Below are positions 17,147 through 25,800 of a stretch of 30,845 nucleotides of DNA, in pieces. The first letter of the stretch is position 1. Every line of letters begins with the position of its first letter. The position numbers and the translations under genes are program-made. The stretch is from DATLBY01 sp035526665 (GTDB lineage Bacteria > Acidobacteriota > Terriglobia > Bryobacterales > Bryobacteraceae): assembly GCA_035526665.1 (NCBI GenBank), contig DATLBY010000095.1, positions 1 through 30,845 of the forward strand, read 5' to 3'. The notes beneath the pieces are model-generated. The model was not told the origin of the DNA, did no database searches, and was given only the letters and a program-made list of their open reading frames with translations.

Positions 17147-18610
17147 ATGGCAAAAGTGGCCGTCGCCAGTGTGATGCACGAGTCGAACTCGTTCAACCCT
17201 GTGCTGACGCCGCTGGAGGAATTCCGGGTGCAAGAGCCCTCGCTGGCGACTTGGGGCCGGGATAGTACGGAAGTGGCCGGCTTCCTCGAGGAAGCGAAAT
17301 CGCTTGGCATGGAGAGCGTTCCGGCGTTTTACGCGACCGCGACGCCCGGCGGAGCTGTAGAAGAGCGCGCCTTCGAGTTGCTGAGCGATTCGCTGCTGAA
17401 GGGGATCGCGGCCGCGGGTTCGAGTGACGGCGTCTACCTGGGACTTCACGGCGCCATGGTGGCCGAACACATTCCTCAAGCCGACGAGGAGATTGTCCGG
17501 CGGGTTCGCAAACTTATCGGCCCCAATGTTCCGCTTGTGGTCACGCATGATTTCCACGCCAACATCTCCCCGGAGATCGTGGATCTCACGACAGCGCTCC
17601 TGACGTATCAGCAGAACCCGCATCTCGACACTAAGGACCGGGGACGGCGCGCGGCGCGTATTCTGGCGCGGACTCTGCAGGGCGAGGTCCAGCCCGTACA
17701 GGCGATCGCCAAACCGCCGATGATTTGGAACATCGTTCACCAGAACACCTACTCAGAGCCCCTCCGGCAGGTCACACGCGACTCGCAGGAATTGGAGCAG
17801 CGCCCAGACATTCTGGCGGCCAGTGTCGCCGGCGGCTACCAGTATGCCGATGTGCCTTATATGGGTCCGTCGGTGGTAGTGGTCGCGGACGGTTCGCAGG
17901 AAGTGGCGGACGGCGAAGCGGAGCGGCTGTCGGCTAAACTCTGGGCGTTGCGGGGTGAGCTCGATCTCCATCTCCCGGATCCCGCGAGTGCTGTAGCTGA
18001 CGCCATAGCGGGCAGTGAATTTCCCATCGCCCTGTTTGATACCGGGGACAACGTAATGGGTGGCTCGGCAGGCGACGGCACTGCGATTCTGGCAGAGCTT
18101 CTGCGGCAGCGCGCGCAGGGCTGGGTGGTGGCGATCTGTGATCCGGCCGCAGTTCAAATAGCGATAGCGGCGGGCGTCGACGGCGGCTTTGACGCGAACA
18201 TCGGGGGCAAGCGCGATGGCCTGCATGGCGAGCCGGTACGAATCCAGGGACGTGTGCGATCCTTGCATGCCGGCCGGTACCAGGAGCCCGCGGTTCGGCA
18301 CGGGGGCAGCCGCTTTCACGACTTGGGGCACAGCGCCGTAATCGAAGTGGCCGGCTCGACACCCGATTTGCAGAACTTACTGCTGCTGACCACCCTGCGA
18401 TCGCATCCCAACTCTATTCATCAACTGGTGAGCTGCGGCATTTATCCCGAGCGCCAGCGCATTCTAGTGGTGAAGGGTACGGTTGCTCCCCGTGCCGCCT
18501 ACGAGCCGTTTGTGAAGACGATTGTGCTGGTGGACTCGCCGGGGGCAACCGCAGTGAATCCTGCGCGCTTTCAGTACCGCCGCGTGCGGGCCGGCCTGTT
18601 CGGAATGTAA
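17147..18610 (+). CDS. M81 family metallopeptidase, MlrC-like, cytoplasmic
   Basis: A 487-residue MlrC (microcystinase C) homologue. It has no signal peptide: MAKVAVASVMHESNSFNP starts directly with the family's HESNSF motif. Other hallmarks are GLHGAMVAE (about 99-107), THDFHAN (D135, H137), TYQQNPHLDT (H159) and FDTGDNVMGGS. The spacing D-x-H then 22 residues to H matches the zinc ligands reported for MlrC (recalled as D167, H169, H191). The C-terminal MlrC domain contains VSCGIYPERQRILVVKGTVAPRAAYEP. In sphingomonads MlrC cleaves linearised microcystin and the Adda-Glu bond. Most M81 relatives have no known substrate, so only a role in hydrolysing unusual or D-amino-acid amide bonds is inferred. 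It is first in a three-gene operon. The 51-base divergent spacer before it holds a CCATATGG palindrome overlapping the ATG and no clear Shine-Dalgarno sequence. Confidence 0.9.
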   Translation: MAKVAVASVMHESNSFNPVLTPLEEFRVQEPSLATWGRDSTEVAGFLEEAKSLGMESVPAFYATATPGGAVEERAFELLSDSLLKGIAAAGSSDGVYLGLHGAMVAEHIPQADEEIVRRVRKLIGPNVPLVVTHDFHANISPEIVDLTTALLTYQQNPHLDTKDRGRRAARILARTLQGEVQPVQAIAKPPMIWNIVHQNTYSEPLRQVTRDSQELEQRPDILAASVAGGYQYADVPYMGPSVVVVADGSQEVADGEAERLSAKLWALRGELDLHLPDPASAVADAIAGSEFPIALFDTGDNVMGGSAGDGTAILAELLRQRAQGWVVAICDPAAVQIAIAAGVDGGFDANIGGKRDGLHGEPVRIQGRVRSLHAGRYQEPAVRHGGSRFHDLGHSAVIEVAGSTPDLQNLLLLTTLRSHPNSIHQLVSCGIYPERQRILVVKGTVAPRAAYEPFVKTIVLVDSPGATAVNPARFQYRRVRAGLFGM

Positions 18611-18627
18611 ATCACTCAAGGAGATCA

Positions 18628-19863
18628 ATGAATCGCCGCTCATTTCTAGCTACCTCCTCCGCAAGTCTGCTGGCCAAGCCATCTCAATCAGCCGCGCCCA
18701 AGAAAATCGCCGCGGTTATTACTGAGTACCGCCCGATGTCGCACGCTGATGTGATTGTGGGCAAGTACCTGGAAGGCTTCAACCAGGACGGACATCCTCC
18801 CTATCCACGCAACAAGATTGTCTCGATCTTCACCGAGCAGGTTCCGAAGGCAGATATCAGCCGTGACCGCGCTAGCAAGTACAAAGCACCCATCTATCGC
18901 ACGGTGGCCGACGCACTTACGCTTGGGGGCGAAAAACTTGCAGTGGACGGAGTGCTGCTGATCGGCGAGCACGGCGACTACCCGACCAACGAGAAAGCCC
19001 AAAAGCTCTATCCCCGGTTCGAGATGTTTCTTAAGATTACCGATGTTTTCCGGCAGAGCGGCCGGTCCGTGCCGGTATTTAATGACAAACATTTGTCCTT
19101 TAATTGGCGGCAGGCCAAGCGGATGGTGGAGATCTCGCGGGAGCTGCGTTTTCCGATGCTCGCGGGATCATCGGCTCCCGTGGCCCAGCGCATTCCGGCG
19201 ATCGATGCGCCGTTCCAGGCGCCGCAGCGCCACGCGGTCGCGATCTCCTACAGCGGCCTGGATATTTATGGCTTTCATTTGCTGGAAGCGCTGCAGTGCA
19301 TGGTGGAACGCCGCAAAGGTGGGGAAACCGGAGTCCGCGCCGTGCAGTGCCTGGAAAGTCAGAGCTGCTGGAACTTCCTGGATGCCAATGCCTGGGCCAA
19401 AACATTGTTTGAGCAGGCCCTCTCCCACAGCAACACGCGAAAGCCCGGCAACATGCGTGACCTGGTACGAGAGCCCTCGGTGTTCCTCATCGACTACAAC
19501 GACGGGCTCAAGGCTGCCGCCTTTCTGCTGACGGGCCTGGTGGAGGATTTCACTGTCGCCATTGACGTGGAAGGGCAGGCGAAACCTATCTCCACGCTCA
19601 TGAACCTGCAGAATGCGAGACCTCACCATCACTTCGGCTGCCTGGTGAAAAATATCGAGAAGATGTTCGATACCGGCCAGCCGCCGTACCCGGTGGAGCG
19701 CACGATGCTCACCAGCGGCATGCTCGACTTCGCGCTCGAGTCCCGCTACCAGAAGCACAAAAAGCTGGACACCCCGGAGTTAGCTCAGGTGCGATACCAG
19801 ACTCCGAACGCATCGAATTTCTGTTCCACCGGTTGGGGGCCAGACGGCAAACGTCTGGATTGA
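18628..19863 (+). CDS. Tat-exported uncharacterised protein, Gfo/Idh-like fold suspected (paralog 1)
   Basis: A 411-residue protein with Tat signal NRRSFLATSSASLLA (2-16) and AAGGAG-type ribosome site (AAGGAG 4 bases before ATG). I do not recognise a characterised family. It is a clear paralog of the two proteins at 28770-30845, sharing GEHGDYPxNEK (113-123), VPVFNDKHLS (148-157), a FPMLAGSS segment (about 175-182), ALQCMVERRKGGETGV (221-236) and a late YPVERTMLTSG. The order beta (IAAVITEY), SHADVI helix, beta (IVSIFTE), IYRTVADAL, VDGVLLIGEHG, then VPVFNDKHLS resembles the N-terminal Rossmann half of Gfo/Idh/MocA oxidoreductases, where PVFxEKP carries the catalytic Lys. Here the motif is NDKH, and no GxGxxG loop is visible, so it may be non-catalytic or bind another ligand. 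It sits between two MlrC genes with gaps of 17 and 9 bases, implying a shared pathway. Confidence 0.8.
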   Translation: MNRRSFLATSSASLLAKPSQSAAPKKIAAVITEYRPMSHADVIVGKYLEGFNQDGHPPYPRNKIVSIFTEQVPKADISRDRASKYKAPIYRTVADALTLGGEKLAVDGVLLIGEHGDYPTNEKAQKLYPRFEMFLKITDVFRQSGRSVPVFNDKHLSFNWRQAKRMVEISRELRFPMLAGSSAPVAQRIPAIDAPFQAPQRHAVAISYSGLDIYGFHLLEALQCMVERRKGGETGVRAVQCLESQSCWNFLDANAWAKTLFEQALSHSNTRKPGNMRDLVREPSVFLIDYNDGLKAAAFLLTGLVEDFTVAIDVEGQAKPISTLMNLQNARPHHHFGCLVKNIEKMFDTGQPPYPVERTMLTSGMLDFALESRYQKHKKLDTPELAQVRYQTPNASNFCSTGWGPDGKRLD

Positions 19864-19872
19864 GGAGTACCG

Positions 19873-21411
19873 ATGCGGCTTTTCATTCTGCTGTTGGCGG
19901 CTCTCAGTGCGAATGCCCAGACTCGCCGGTTCGTCGTAGGTATCGGCGGACTGATGCACGAGTCGAACTCCTTCAACCCAGCCAAGACCACGCTGGCCGA
20001 TTTCGGCGCGCCAAGGGGTACGTCCGCGGTTGACGCCTTGAGCTCCTGGCGCAGCAGCAACACGGAGCTGACTGGTTACCTGGAAGGCGCGGACAAGGAA
20101 GGCTTGGACGTGTTTCCGGGTTACATGGCCTCAGCCACACCCAAGGGACCGCTCACGCGTGCCACCTTTGATACTCTCACCGAGCGCCTGATCGGCAGCC
20201 TTAAATCCGCCCCAAAAATCGATGGAATTCTGCTCGCGCTGCATGGCGCGATGGTGGCCGAAGGCTATCCGCAGGCCGATGAGGAGATCGTCCGGAGGAT
20301 ACGGAAGGCCTTCGGGCCGGCCATCCCGGTTATCGTCACGCACGATTTTCACGGCAATCCTTCACCCGCGTTGATCGAACTCTCCACTGCCTTAGTGTCG
20401 TACCAGCAGAATCCGCATCTGGATACGCGGCTTCGGGGGCTGCAGGCGGCCACCATTATGGGGCGTACGTTGAAAGGCGCAATCCAGCCGGTGCAGGTTA
20501 TTGTGAAGCCGCCCATGGTGTACAACATCATCTTCCAGAACACCTACGCCGAGCCGCTGCTGCCAATCGTCAAGGCCAGCATGGAGTTGGAGAAGAGGAA
20601 CCCGAAGATCCTGTCGGTAAGCGTCATGGGGGGCTACCAGTACTCCGACGTGCCATACCTGGGGCCGAGCGTCATCGTCGTCGCCGATGGCGACCGCCAA
20701 CTGGCTGAACGCGAGGCCAAGCGTCTCTCCGACATGCTTTGGTCGACAAGAGAGAGGATCGTACTGAACATCCCGGAGCCGGCGGCCGCCGTTCGCCAGG
20801 CCATGGACGCGAAGAAGTATCCCGTGTCGTTGTTCGACACAGGCGACAACGTGGGCGGAGGGTCCTCCGCGGATAGCACCTTCATTCTGGACGAGCTCGT
20901 CCGGCAAAAGGCGAGCGGCTGGTTGGTGATCCTCGCGGACCCGGCGGCAGTGCAGGCCGCCATCCAGGCCGGAGTGGGCGGAAAGTTTGACAGGAGCGTG
21001 GGCGGGAAGACCGATGAGCTGCACGGGAAGCCGGTGCGCATCCGGGGTTCCGTCAAGTCGCTGCACAACGGCGAATACATGGAGCCTGAAATCCGCCATG
21101 GCGGCGGCCGCTACTTCGAAATGGGATTGACCGCCGTCATCGAAGCCGAAGGATCTACGCGGGATGACAAGAATCTGCTTATGCTGACCACGCGCAGGAC
21201 CACGCCGTTCAGCCTGCAGCAGCTAGTGAGCTGCGGAATCTATCCGGAGCGCCAGAAGATCCTGGTAGTGAAAGGAACGATAGCACCCAGGGCGGCTTAC
21301 GAGCCCGTCTCGGCTTCGATGATCCTCGTTGATTCGCCCGGCTCCACTGCCGTCAATCCGGCGCGCTTCAAATTCCACAACCTGCGGGAAAAGCTATGGG
21401 GGATTGACTAG
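19873..21411 (+). CDS. M81 family metallopeptidase, MlrC-like, secreted
   Basis: A 512-residue MlrC homologue, paralogous to the one at 17147-18610 but with a Sec signal (MRLFILLLAALSANAQTRRF, cleavage probably after NAQ). GAGGAG overlaps the preceding stop and lies 5 bases before the ATG. The core repeats all family motifs: LMHESNSFNP (28-37), LALHGAMVAEG (about 121-131), THDFHGN (D158, H160), SYQQNPHLDT (H182, 22 residues after H160) and FDTGDNVGGGS. It is expected to act in the periplasm on peptides, perhaps passing products to its cytoplasmic twin. An insertion of about 10 residues after ADF (GAPRGTSAVDAL) distinguishes it from the first copy. The gene ends at TAG 21409-21411, directly against the stop of the convergent amidohydrolase gene with no spacer. 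The substrate is not known. Confidence 0.9.
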   Translation: MRLFILLLAALSANAQTRRFVVGIGGLMHESNSFNPAKTTLADFGAPRGTSAVDALSSWRSSNTELTGYLEGADKEGLDVFPGYMASATPKGPLTRATFDTLTERLIGSLKSAPKIDGILLALHGAMVAEGYPQADEEIVRRIRKAFGPAIPVIVTHDFHGNPSPALIELSTALVSYQQNPHLDTRLRGLQAATIMGRTLKGAIQPVQVIVKPPMVYNIIFQNTYAEPLLPIVKASMELEKRNPKILSVSVMGGYQYSDVPYLGPSVIVVADGDRQLAEREAKRLSDMLWSTRERIVLNIPEPAAAVRQAMDAKKYPVSLFDTGDNVGGGSSADSTFILDELVRQKASGWLVILADPAAVQAAIQAGVGGKFDRSVGGKTDELHGKPVRIRGSVKSLHNGEYMEPEIRHGGGRYFEMGLTAVIEAEGSTRDDKNLLMLTTRRTTPFSLQQLVSCGIYPERQKILVVKGTIAPRAAYEPVSASMILVDSPGSTAVNPARFKFHNLREKLWGID

Positions 21412-22710
21412 TCACTTGGTGCGAACGGCGTTCTCACGCAGCCGGCTGTTTTTGCCGTCTTCCGAAGTGCCATCCCAGCGCGAGTCACCTTGAGACTTAT
21501 ACTTCCCGAGCTTGTCCCAGGAGTCGCGCGTGATCCCGTTCAGCTCCCACGCCACTTTTCCATCGCGCAGAGTCAGCTCACAGACGAGCCGCTTGGTCCC
21601 GTCAAAGCGCGCCTTATAGGCGTCCACGTACCCGAACCGGCCGGTCTCGATGCGGAAGACGGCGATATCCGCCCCCGCGCCGGGTGACAAGTGTCCGAGC
21701 TCCTCACGGCGGATAGCGCGCGCGGGAGCCCAGGTGGATCGTGCGATCACCTCCGCGAGAGGCACTCCCAGGCTGAGAAACTTGGACATCGTCGCCGCCA
21801 TGTCTTTCATACCGGCGTTCATGCTGCCCGTGTGAAGATCGGTGGAGATTGTGTCCGGGAGGAAGCCCTGGCTGATGGCAGGCACTGCCAGGCGAAACAG
21901 GAAGCTACCCTGACCGTGTCCGGTATCGAAGAGGACACCGCGTTTCCTCGCCTCCAGCAGGTAGGGTCGAACACGGTCCTTTTCGTCGAGCATCGGGACG
22001 CTATCGAGATACAGGTGAGTATAGATATCGCCCGGCCGCAGCTTCCGCGTGACCAGCTGCTCGAACGGCCGCTCCGGGCGGAACGTGCCAAAGTCGACCA
22101 TCACGGGCACGCCAGCGAGCTTGCCGGCTTCCACTGCGCGGTCTACCGCGGTCCATTCCGGCCCATCGTAGTGAGCGGTCTTGATACCGACAATGGACTG
22201 CCGATTGACGCGGATGGCTTGCGCGGCCGCCTTCGGATCCATGTCGGCAATGGCTTGCTCGGCTGCTCGCCCGTCCATACCGCGCCCGACAATGTTCAGC
22301 CAGGCAAGCACCCTGACGGCGGCAGGTTGCATTACGGCCTGTTGGAACGCGGAGAAGTTGCGCCAGCCGGACCCGCCCGCATCCACTACCGTCGTCACAC
22401 CGGAGCGCAGCGTGTGACTGTCGGGATGCAGCCCGGCGCCGGCAGTTCCCCAGAAATGCGCGTGCATGTCGACAAATCCCGGCGAGACGTAGAAGCCGGA
22501 AACATCCACTATTTTTAACGCTTTTTTGGTATCTATACTTTCTGCCACGGCGGCGATTCGTCCCTTCGCAATGGCTATATCGCGCCGTCCGTCGATCCTG
22601 TTCTTCGGGTCGATGACATGGCCGCCCTTCAGAACGAGTTCATATTCCTGGCCTGGCAGAAGCAATACTGACGCGAGAGCCAGCGGGACCGCCCAAAGGA
22701 AAGCTTTCAT
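21412..22710 (-). CDS. Secreted amidohydrolase/deacetylase family metallohydrolase (EF_0837-like)
   Basis: A 432-residue amidohydrolase-superfamily protein. The start is ATG 22710, preceded by AAGGGA and followed by a Sec signal (MKAFLWAVPLALASVLLLPG); the open frame extends 29 codons further without signal character. Ligand motifs: GFVDMHAHF (H83, H85), VGIKTAH with K177 as the likely carbamylated lysine, YTHLY (H232), FDTGHGQGSF and ISTDLHTGSM (the beta-8 Asp). The beta-5 strand, where the superfamily usually has His, reads VPVMVDFG, giving D206. The overall pattern matches the amidohydrolase/deacetylase group often found beside DgaE/SelA-like PLP enzymes; one such enzyme lies at 15911-17095 in this window. 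The likely reaction is hydrolysis of an N-acyl or cyclic amide in the periplasm; the substrate is unknown. It is divergent from TonB receptor 2 and convergent with secreted MlrC. Confidence 0.85.
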   Translation of the reverse strand: MKAFLWAVPLALASVLLLPGQEYELVLKGGHVIDPKNRIDGRRDIAIAKGRIAAVAESIDTKKALKIVDVSGFYVSPGFVDMHAHFWGTAGAGLHPDSHTLRSGVTTVVDAGGSGWRNFSAFQQAVMQPAAVRVLAWLNIVGRGMDGRAAEQAIADMDPKAAAQAIRVNRQSIVGIKTAHYDGPEWTAVDRAVEAGKLAGVPVMVDFGTFRPERPFEQLVTRKLRPGDIYTHLYLDSVPMLDEKDRVRPYLLEARKRGVLFDTGHGQGSFLFRLAVPAISQGFLPDTISTDLHTGSMNAGMKDMAATMSKFLSLGVPLAEVIARSTWAPARAIRREELGHLSPGAGADIAVFRIETGRFGYVDAYKARFDGTKRLVCELTLRDGKVAWELNGITRDSWDKLGKYKSQGDSRWDGTSEDGKNSRLRENAVRTK

Positions 22711-22742
22711 CTGTCCCTTCAGAATAACTGGTAGGCAGGCCA

Positions 22743-22771
22743 TTGACGCTGCCCTTGAATAGGAATAGATT
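22743..22771 (+). promoter_or_regulatory. Sigma70-type promoter for TonB receptor 2
   Basis: TTGACG (22743-22748, 5 of 6 to consensus) and TAGATT (22766-22771, 4 of 6) are separated by exactly 17 bases, and transcription would begin about 20 bases before the GTG start at 22800. It lies in the 89-base divergent spacer shared with the amidohydrolase gene. This is the best promoter match in the window. Confidence 0.5.
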
Positions 22772-22786
22772 AGTGTGGTTCCGAGC

Positions 22787-22802
22787 AAGGAGACCAACTG
22801 TG
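22787..22802 (+). promoter_or_regulatory. Ribosome binding site deciding a GTG start (TonB receptor 2)
   Basis: AAGGAG at 22787-22792 followed after 7 bases by GTG at 22800. The in-frame TTG at 22743 would coincide with the -35 element and give a non-signal N-terminus, so the GTG is preferred. Confidence 0.75.
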
Positions 22803-25800
22803 AGACAAATCACCTCGCTATTCATCGCGTCCGCAATGGGGACGGTACTTCTTATGAACGTACCCTCTCAGGCACAGACAACCTATGGAAAAATTGTCGG
22901 CAATGCCCGCGACAGCAGCGACAGCATTGTTGCCGGCGTCGCGGTGACGGTCATCAACGAAGCGACCGGAGAACGGTCTGTGCAGAGCACGAACGACCAG
23001 GGCGCCTACGCCTTCAACGCCTTGTATCCGGGGACGTACACCGTCCAGGCGGAGCACACCGGTTTCCGGCCCATTCACATTCAACACATTACTCTCCAGG
23101 TAAACCAGACGGCGCGCTTCGACCTGGTGCTGGAGGTCGGGCAGGTGTCGGAGAGCGTCAACGTCACGGCGGCCGTGCCGGTGCTCGCCACCGATACGTC
23201 CGATGTCGGGCAGGTGATCACCACGCGGCAGATCGTGGACCTTCCGCTGAACGGGCGGAATTTTCTCCAACTGGCGGCGCTCACCAATGGCGTGGTCCTT
23301 TCCGGAACAACCGAGAGCGGCGGACCTAATTTTCTCAGCGAAGGGGGCCGCCCCACGCAGAACAGCTTCCTCATCGACGGCGTCGAGACACGCATCCAAC
23401 GCGAGGGCCGCTATGGCCTCAACCTGTCGGTGGATGCAATTGAAGAGTTCAAAATTATGCAGAACTCGTACTCAGCCGAGTACGGGCGGGGCACCACGAT
23501 TGTGAATGCTGCCATCCGGTCCGGCACCAATGCGCTTCACGGCAGCGTCTTCGAGTTCTTGCGCAACGACAAGCTGGATGCGCGCAATGCCTTCGATCTT
23601 ACCGGTAGAAAGCCCCCGCTGCGCCAGAACCAGTTTGGCGCCAGCCTGGGCGGGCCCATCCGGCGCGACAAGTTGTTTTATTTCGCGAATTATGAAGGGC
23701 AGCGCGTACGCCGCGGCGCATCGCGGTTTACCAGCGTACCCACGCCCGCGATGCTCGCCGGCGACCTGAGGGGAATGGCGACCGCCATCGATCCCGAGAC
23801 AGGAGCTCCATTTCCCGACAACCGGATTCCCGCGGCGCGAATATCGCAGTTCGCGAAAGCTGCGATTCCTTACTTCCCTGCGCCTACCAGTTCCGCACTG
23901 ATTAACTTGAATTATCAGGCCGTGCTCAGCAACCCGACGGACATGAATCAGGGGACCGGACGGCTCGACTACATTCTGAGCACAAACGACCGGCTCAGCG
24001 GCCATTACACGGCGTTCGATTATCGCAACGTGAACGTGGGCACCCTGCCGTTCAGCGGTACCCAGGGATTCTCCCGCGTGAAGAATGTAGCGGCCGAGCA
24101 CGTCCACAATTTCAGTCCGCGGCTGCTGAACACCTTCCGTTTCGGCTGGGTATATACCGATACGTATACCGGGCCGGATCAGTTGCTGGATAAAGACGTG
24201 ACGCGGGAATTCGGCCTCAAGAATCTGTCGCCGGAACCCCAGGCATACGCACCCCCGGGAATCAACATCCAGGGATTCGGATCTATCGGCTCGCAATCCT
24301 GGATTCCCAATGGCGCGGTGGACAACAACACTCAGTTCGTGGAACAACTCGTGTATACGCGCGGCCGCCACTCTTTCAAGGCCGGCGCCGACGTCCGGCG
24401 GCTTCGCTACGACGACTTGGGTTACGCGATTCAGAACGGGACCTATGGTTTTGCGAACCAGTACACCGGAAACGCCGTGGCCGACTTCCTGCTGGGCATA
24501 CCCCAGACCGCTTACGCACACCGCAGCGGCGGGAAGGGATTCTCCTTCAAGACGTCGAACACGGAATATTCGTTTTACGGACAGGATGACATCAAGCTGA
24601 GCCGCAACCTGACCGTAAACGCCGGACTGCGCTACGAATTCGTGCAGTGGCCGCAGGAGGCCAACAACGAATTCTCCGTCTGGAATTTCGAAAAGGGACG
24701 GCTCGACTTCGCGGGTAAGGAGCTTTCGCGCAGGATTGCTCCCACCGACAAGAACAACCTGGCGCCGCGGCTGGGGTTTGCCTATACACCGTTTAAAAAG
24801 ACTGTTGTGCGCGCGGCCGGCGGTTTCACGTACGGAAACTTTCGCCAGTGGGAGGTGGCGCTGTTCCATTTCAGCCCGCCGTTCGTGTACGAGAACCTGG
24901 ATTCGAACGATTTTCCGAAGCCACGGTTTACCACGTCGACACTCTGGCCCGCGCCGGAACCGCTGGACCGCGTGGATTTCCGCACCGTCACGGTCAATTA
25001 TCAAAGTCCCGACAAAGTGCTGCCACTGACCTACCAATGGACCTTCGGAATCCAGCAGGAGCTCATGCGCAATCTCTTATTCGAGGTCGGCTATGTCGGC
25101 AATCGCTCCGTGCGGCAGCCCAATCGTTGGGACGCCAATCCCGCGCGCCAGGATGCCGACCTCTCCCGTCCCACGCCGATCCAGAGCCGCCGTCCCTACC
25201 AGAATGTGGGCTTTGTCAGCGGCAATACCTCAATGGCATGGTCCACCTACAATGCGCTCAATCTGCGCGTGGAGCGCCGGTATTCCAGCGGCCTCTCCCT
25301 GCTGGGCGCATACACCTGGTCCAAAGCGATGGCCATCCGCTCCTTCGACAACTTTACCGTCATGGATATCGACAATATGCGGACAAACTATGGGCCCGCA
25401 AATGACTTCACTCACAACGCGGTAATCAGCTACATTTATGACCTGCCGTTCGGAACTGGCAAGGCCATTCTGGGCGATATACCAGGTGTTCTCAATCAAA
25501 TCGTGGGCGGATGGCAGATCAATGGGATCACCACATTCCGCTCCGGCGCGGCACTGTCGTTGAGCTCGCCCGTATCGAACAACCGCGGCAATCGCGCCGG
25601 TAACCGGCCGGACCGCCTAGCCGACGGCAATCTCCCCAACAGCGAGCGCAAAGTCGAGAAGTGGTTCGACACCGCGGCGTTCAAGGATCCTCGCCTGGGG
25701 ACGTACGGAAACGCCGGCGAGGGAATACTCCGGGGGCCCGGTCTGGTGAATTGGGACGTCTCTCTATTTAAAAACTTCCGCATCGTGGAAAATAAAACGT

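Noticed and set aside
17143..17150. CCATATGG palindrome at the MlrC start as an operator
   Set aside because: Too short and overlapping the start codon; expected by chance.
17096..17740. Upstream extension of the SelA-like gene
   Set aside because: It overlaps the divergent MlrC gene and removes the Tat signal from the N-terminus; ATG 17095 fits the family.
23472..25037. Long minus-strand ORF of 521 codons inside TonB receptor 2
   Set aside because: It is fully antisense to a well supported receptor gene and its translation shows no domain; it is a GC-driven shadow.
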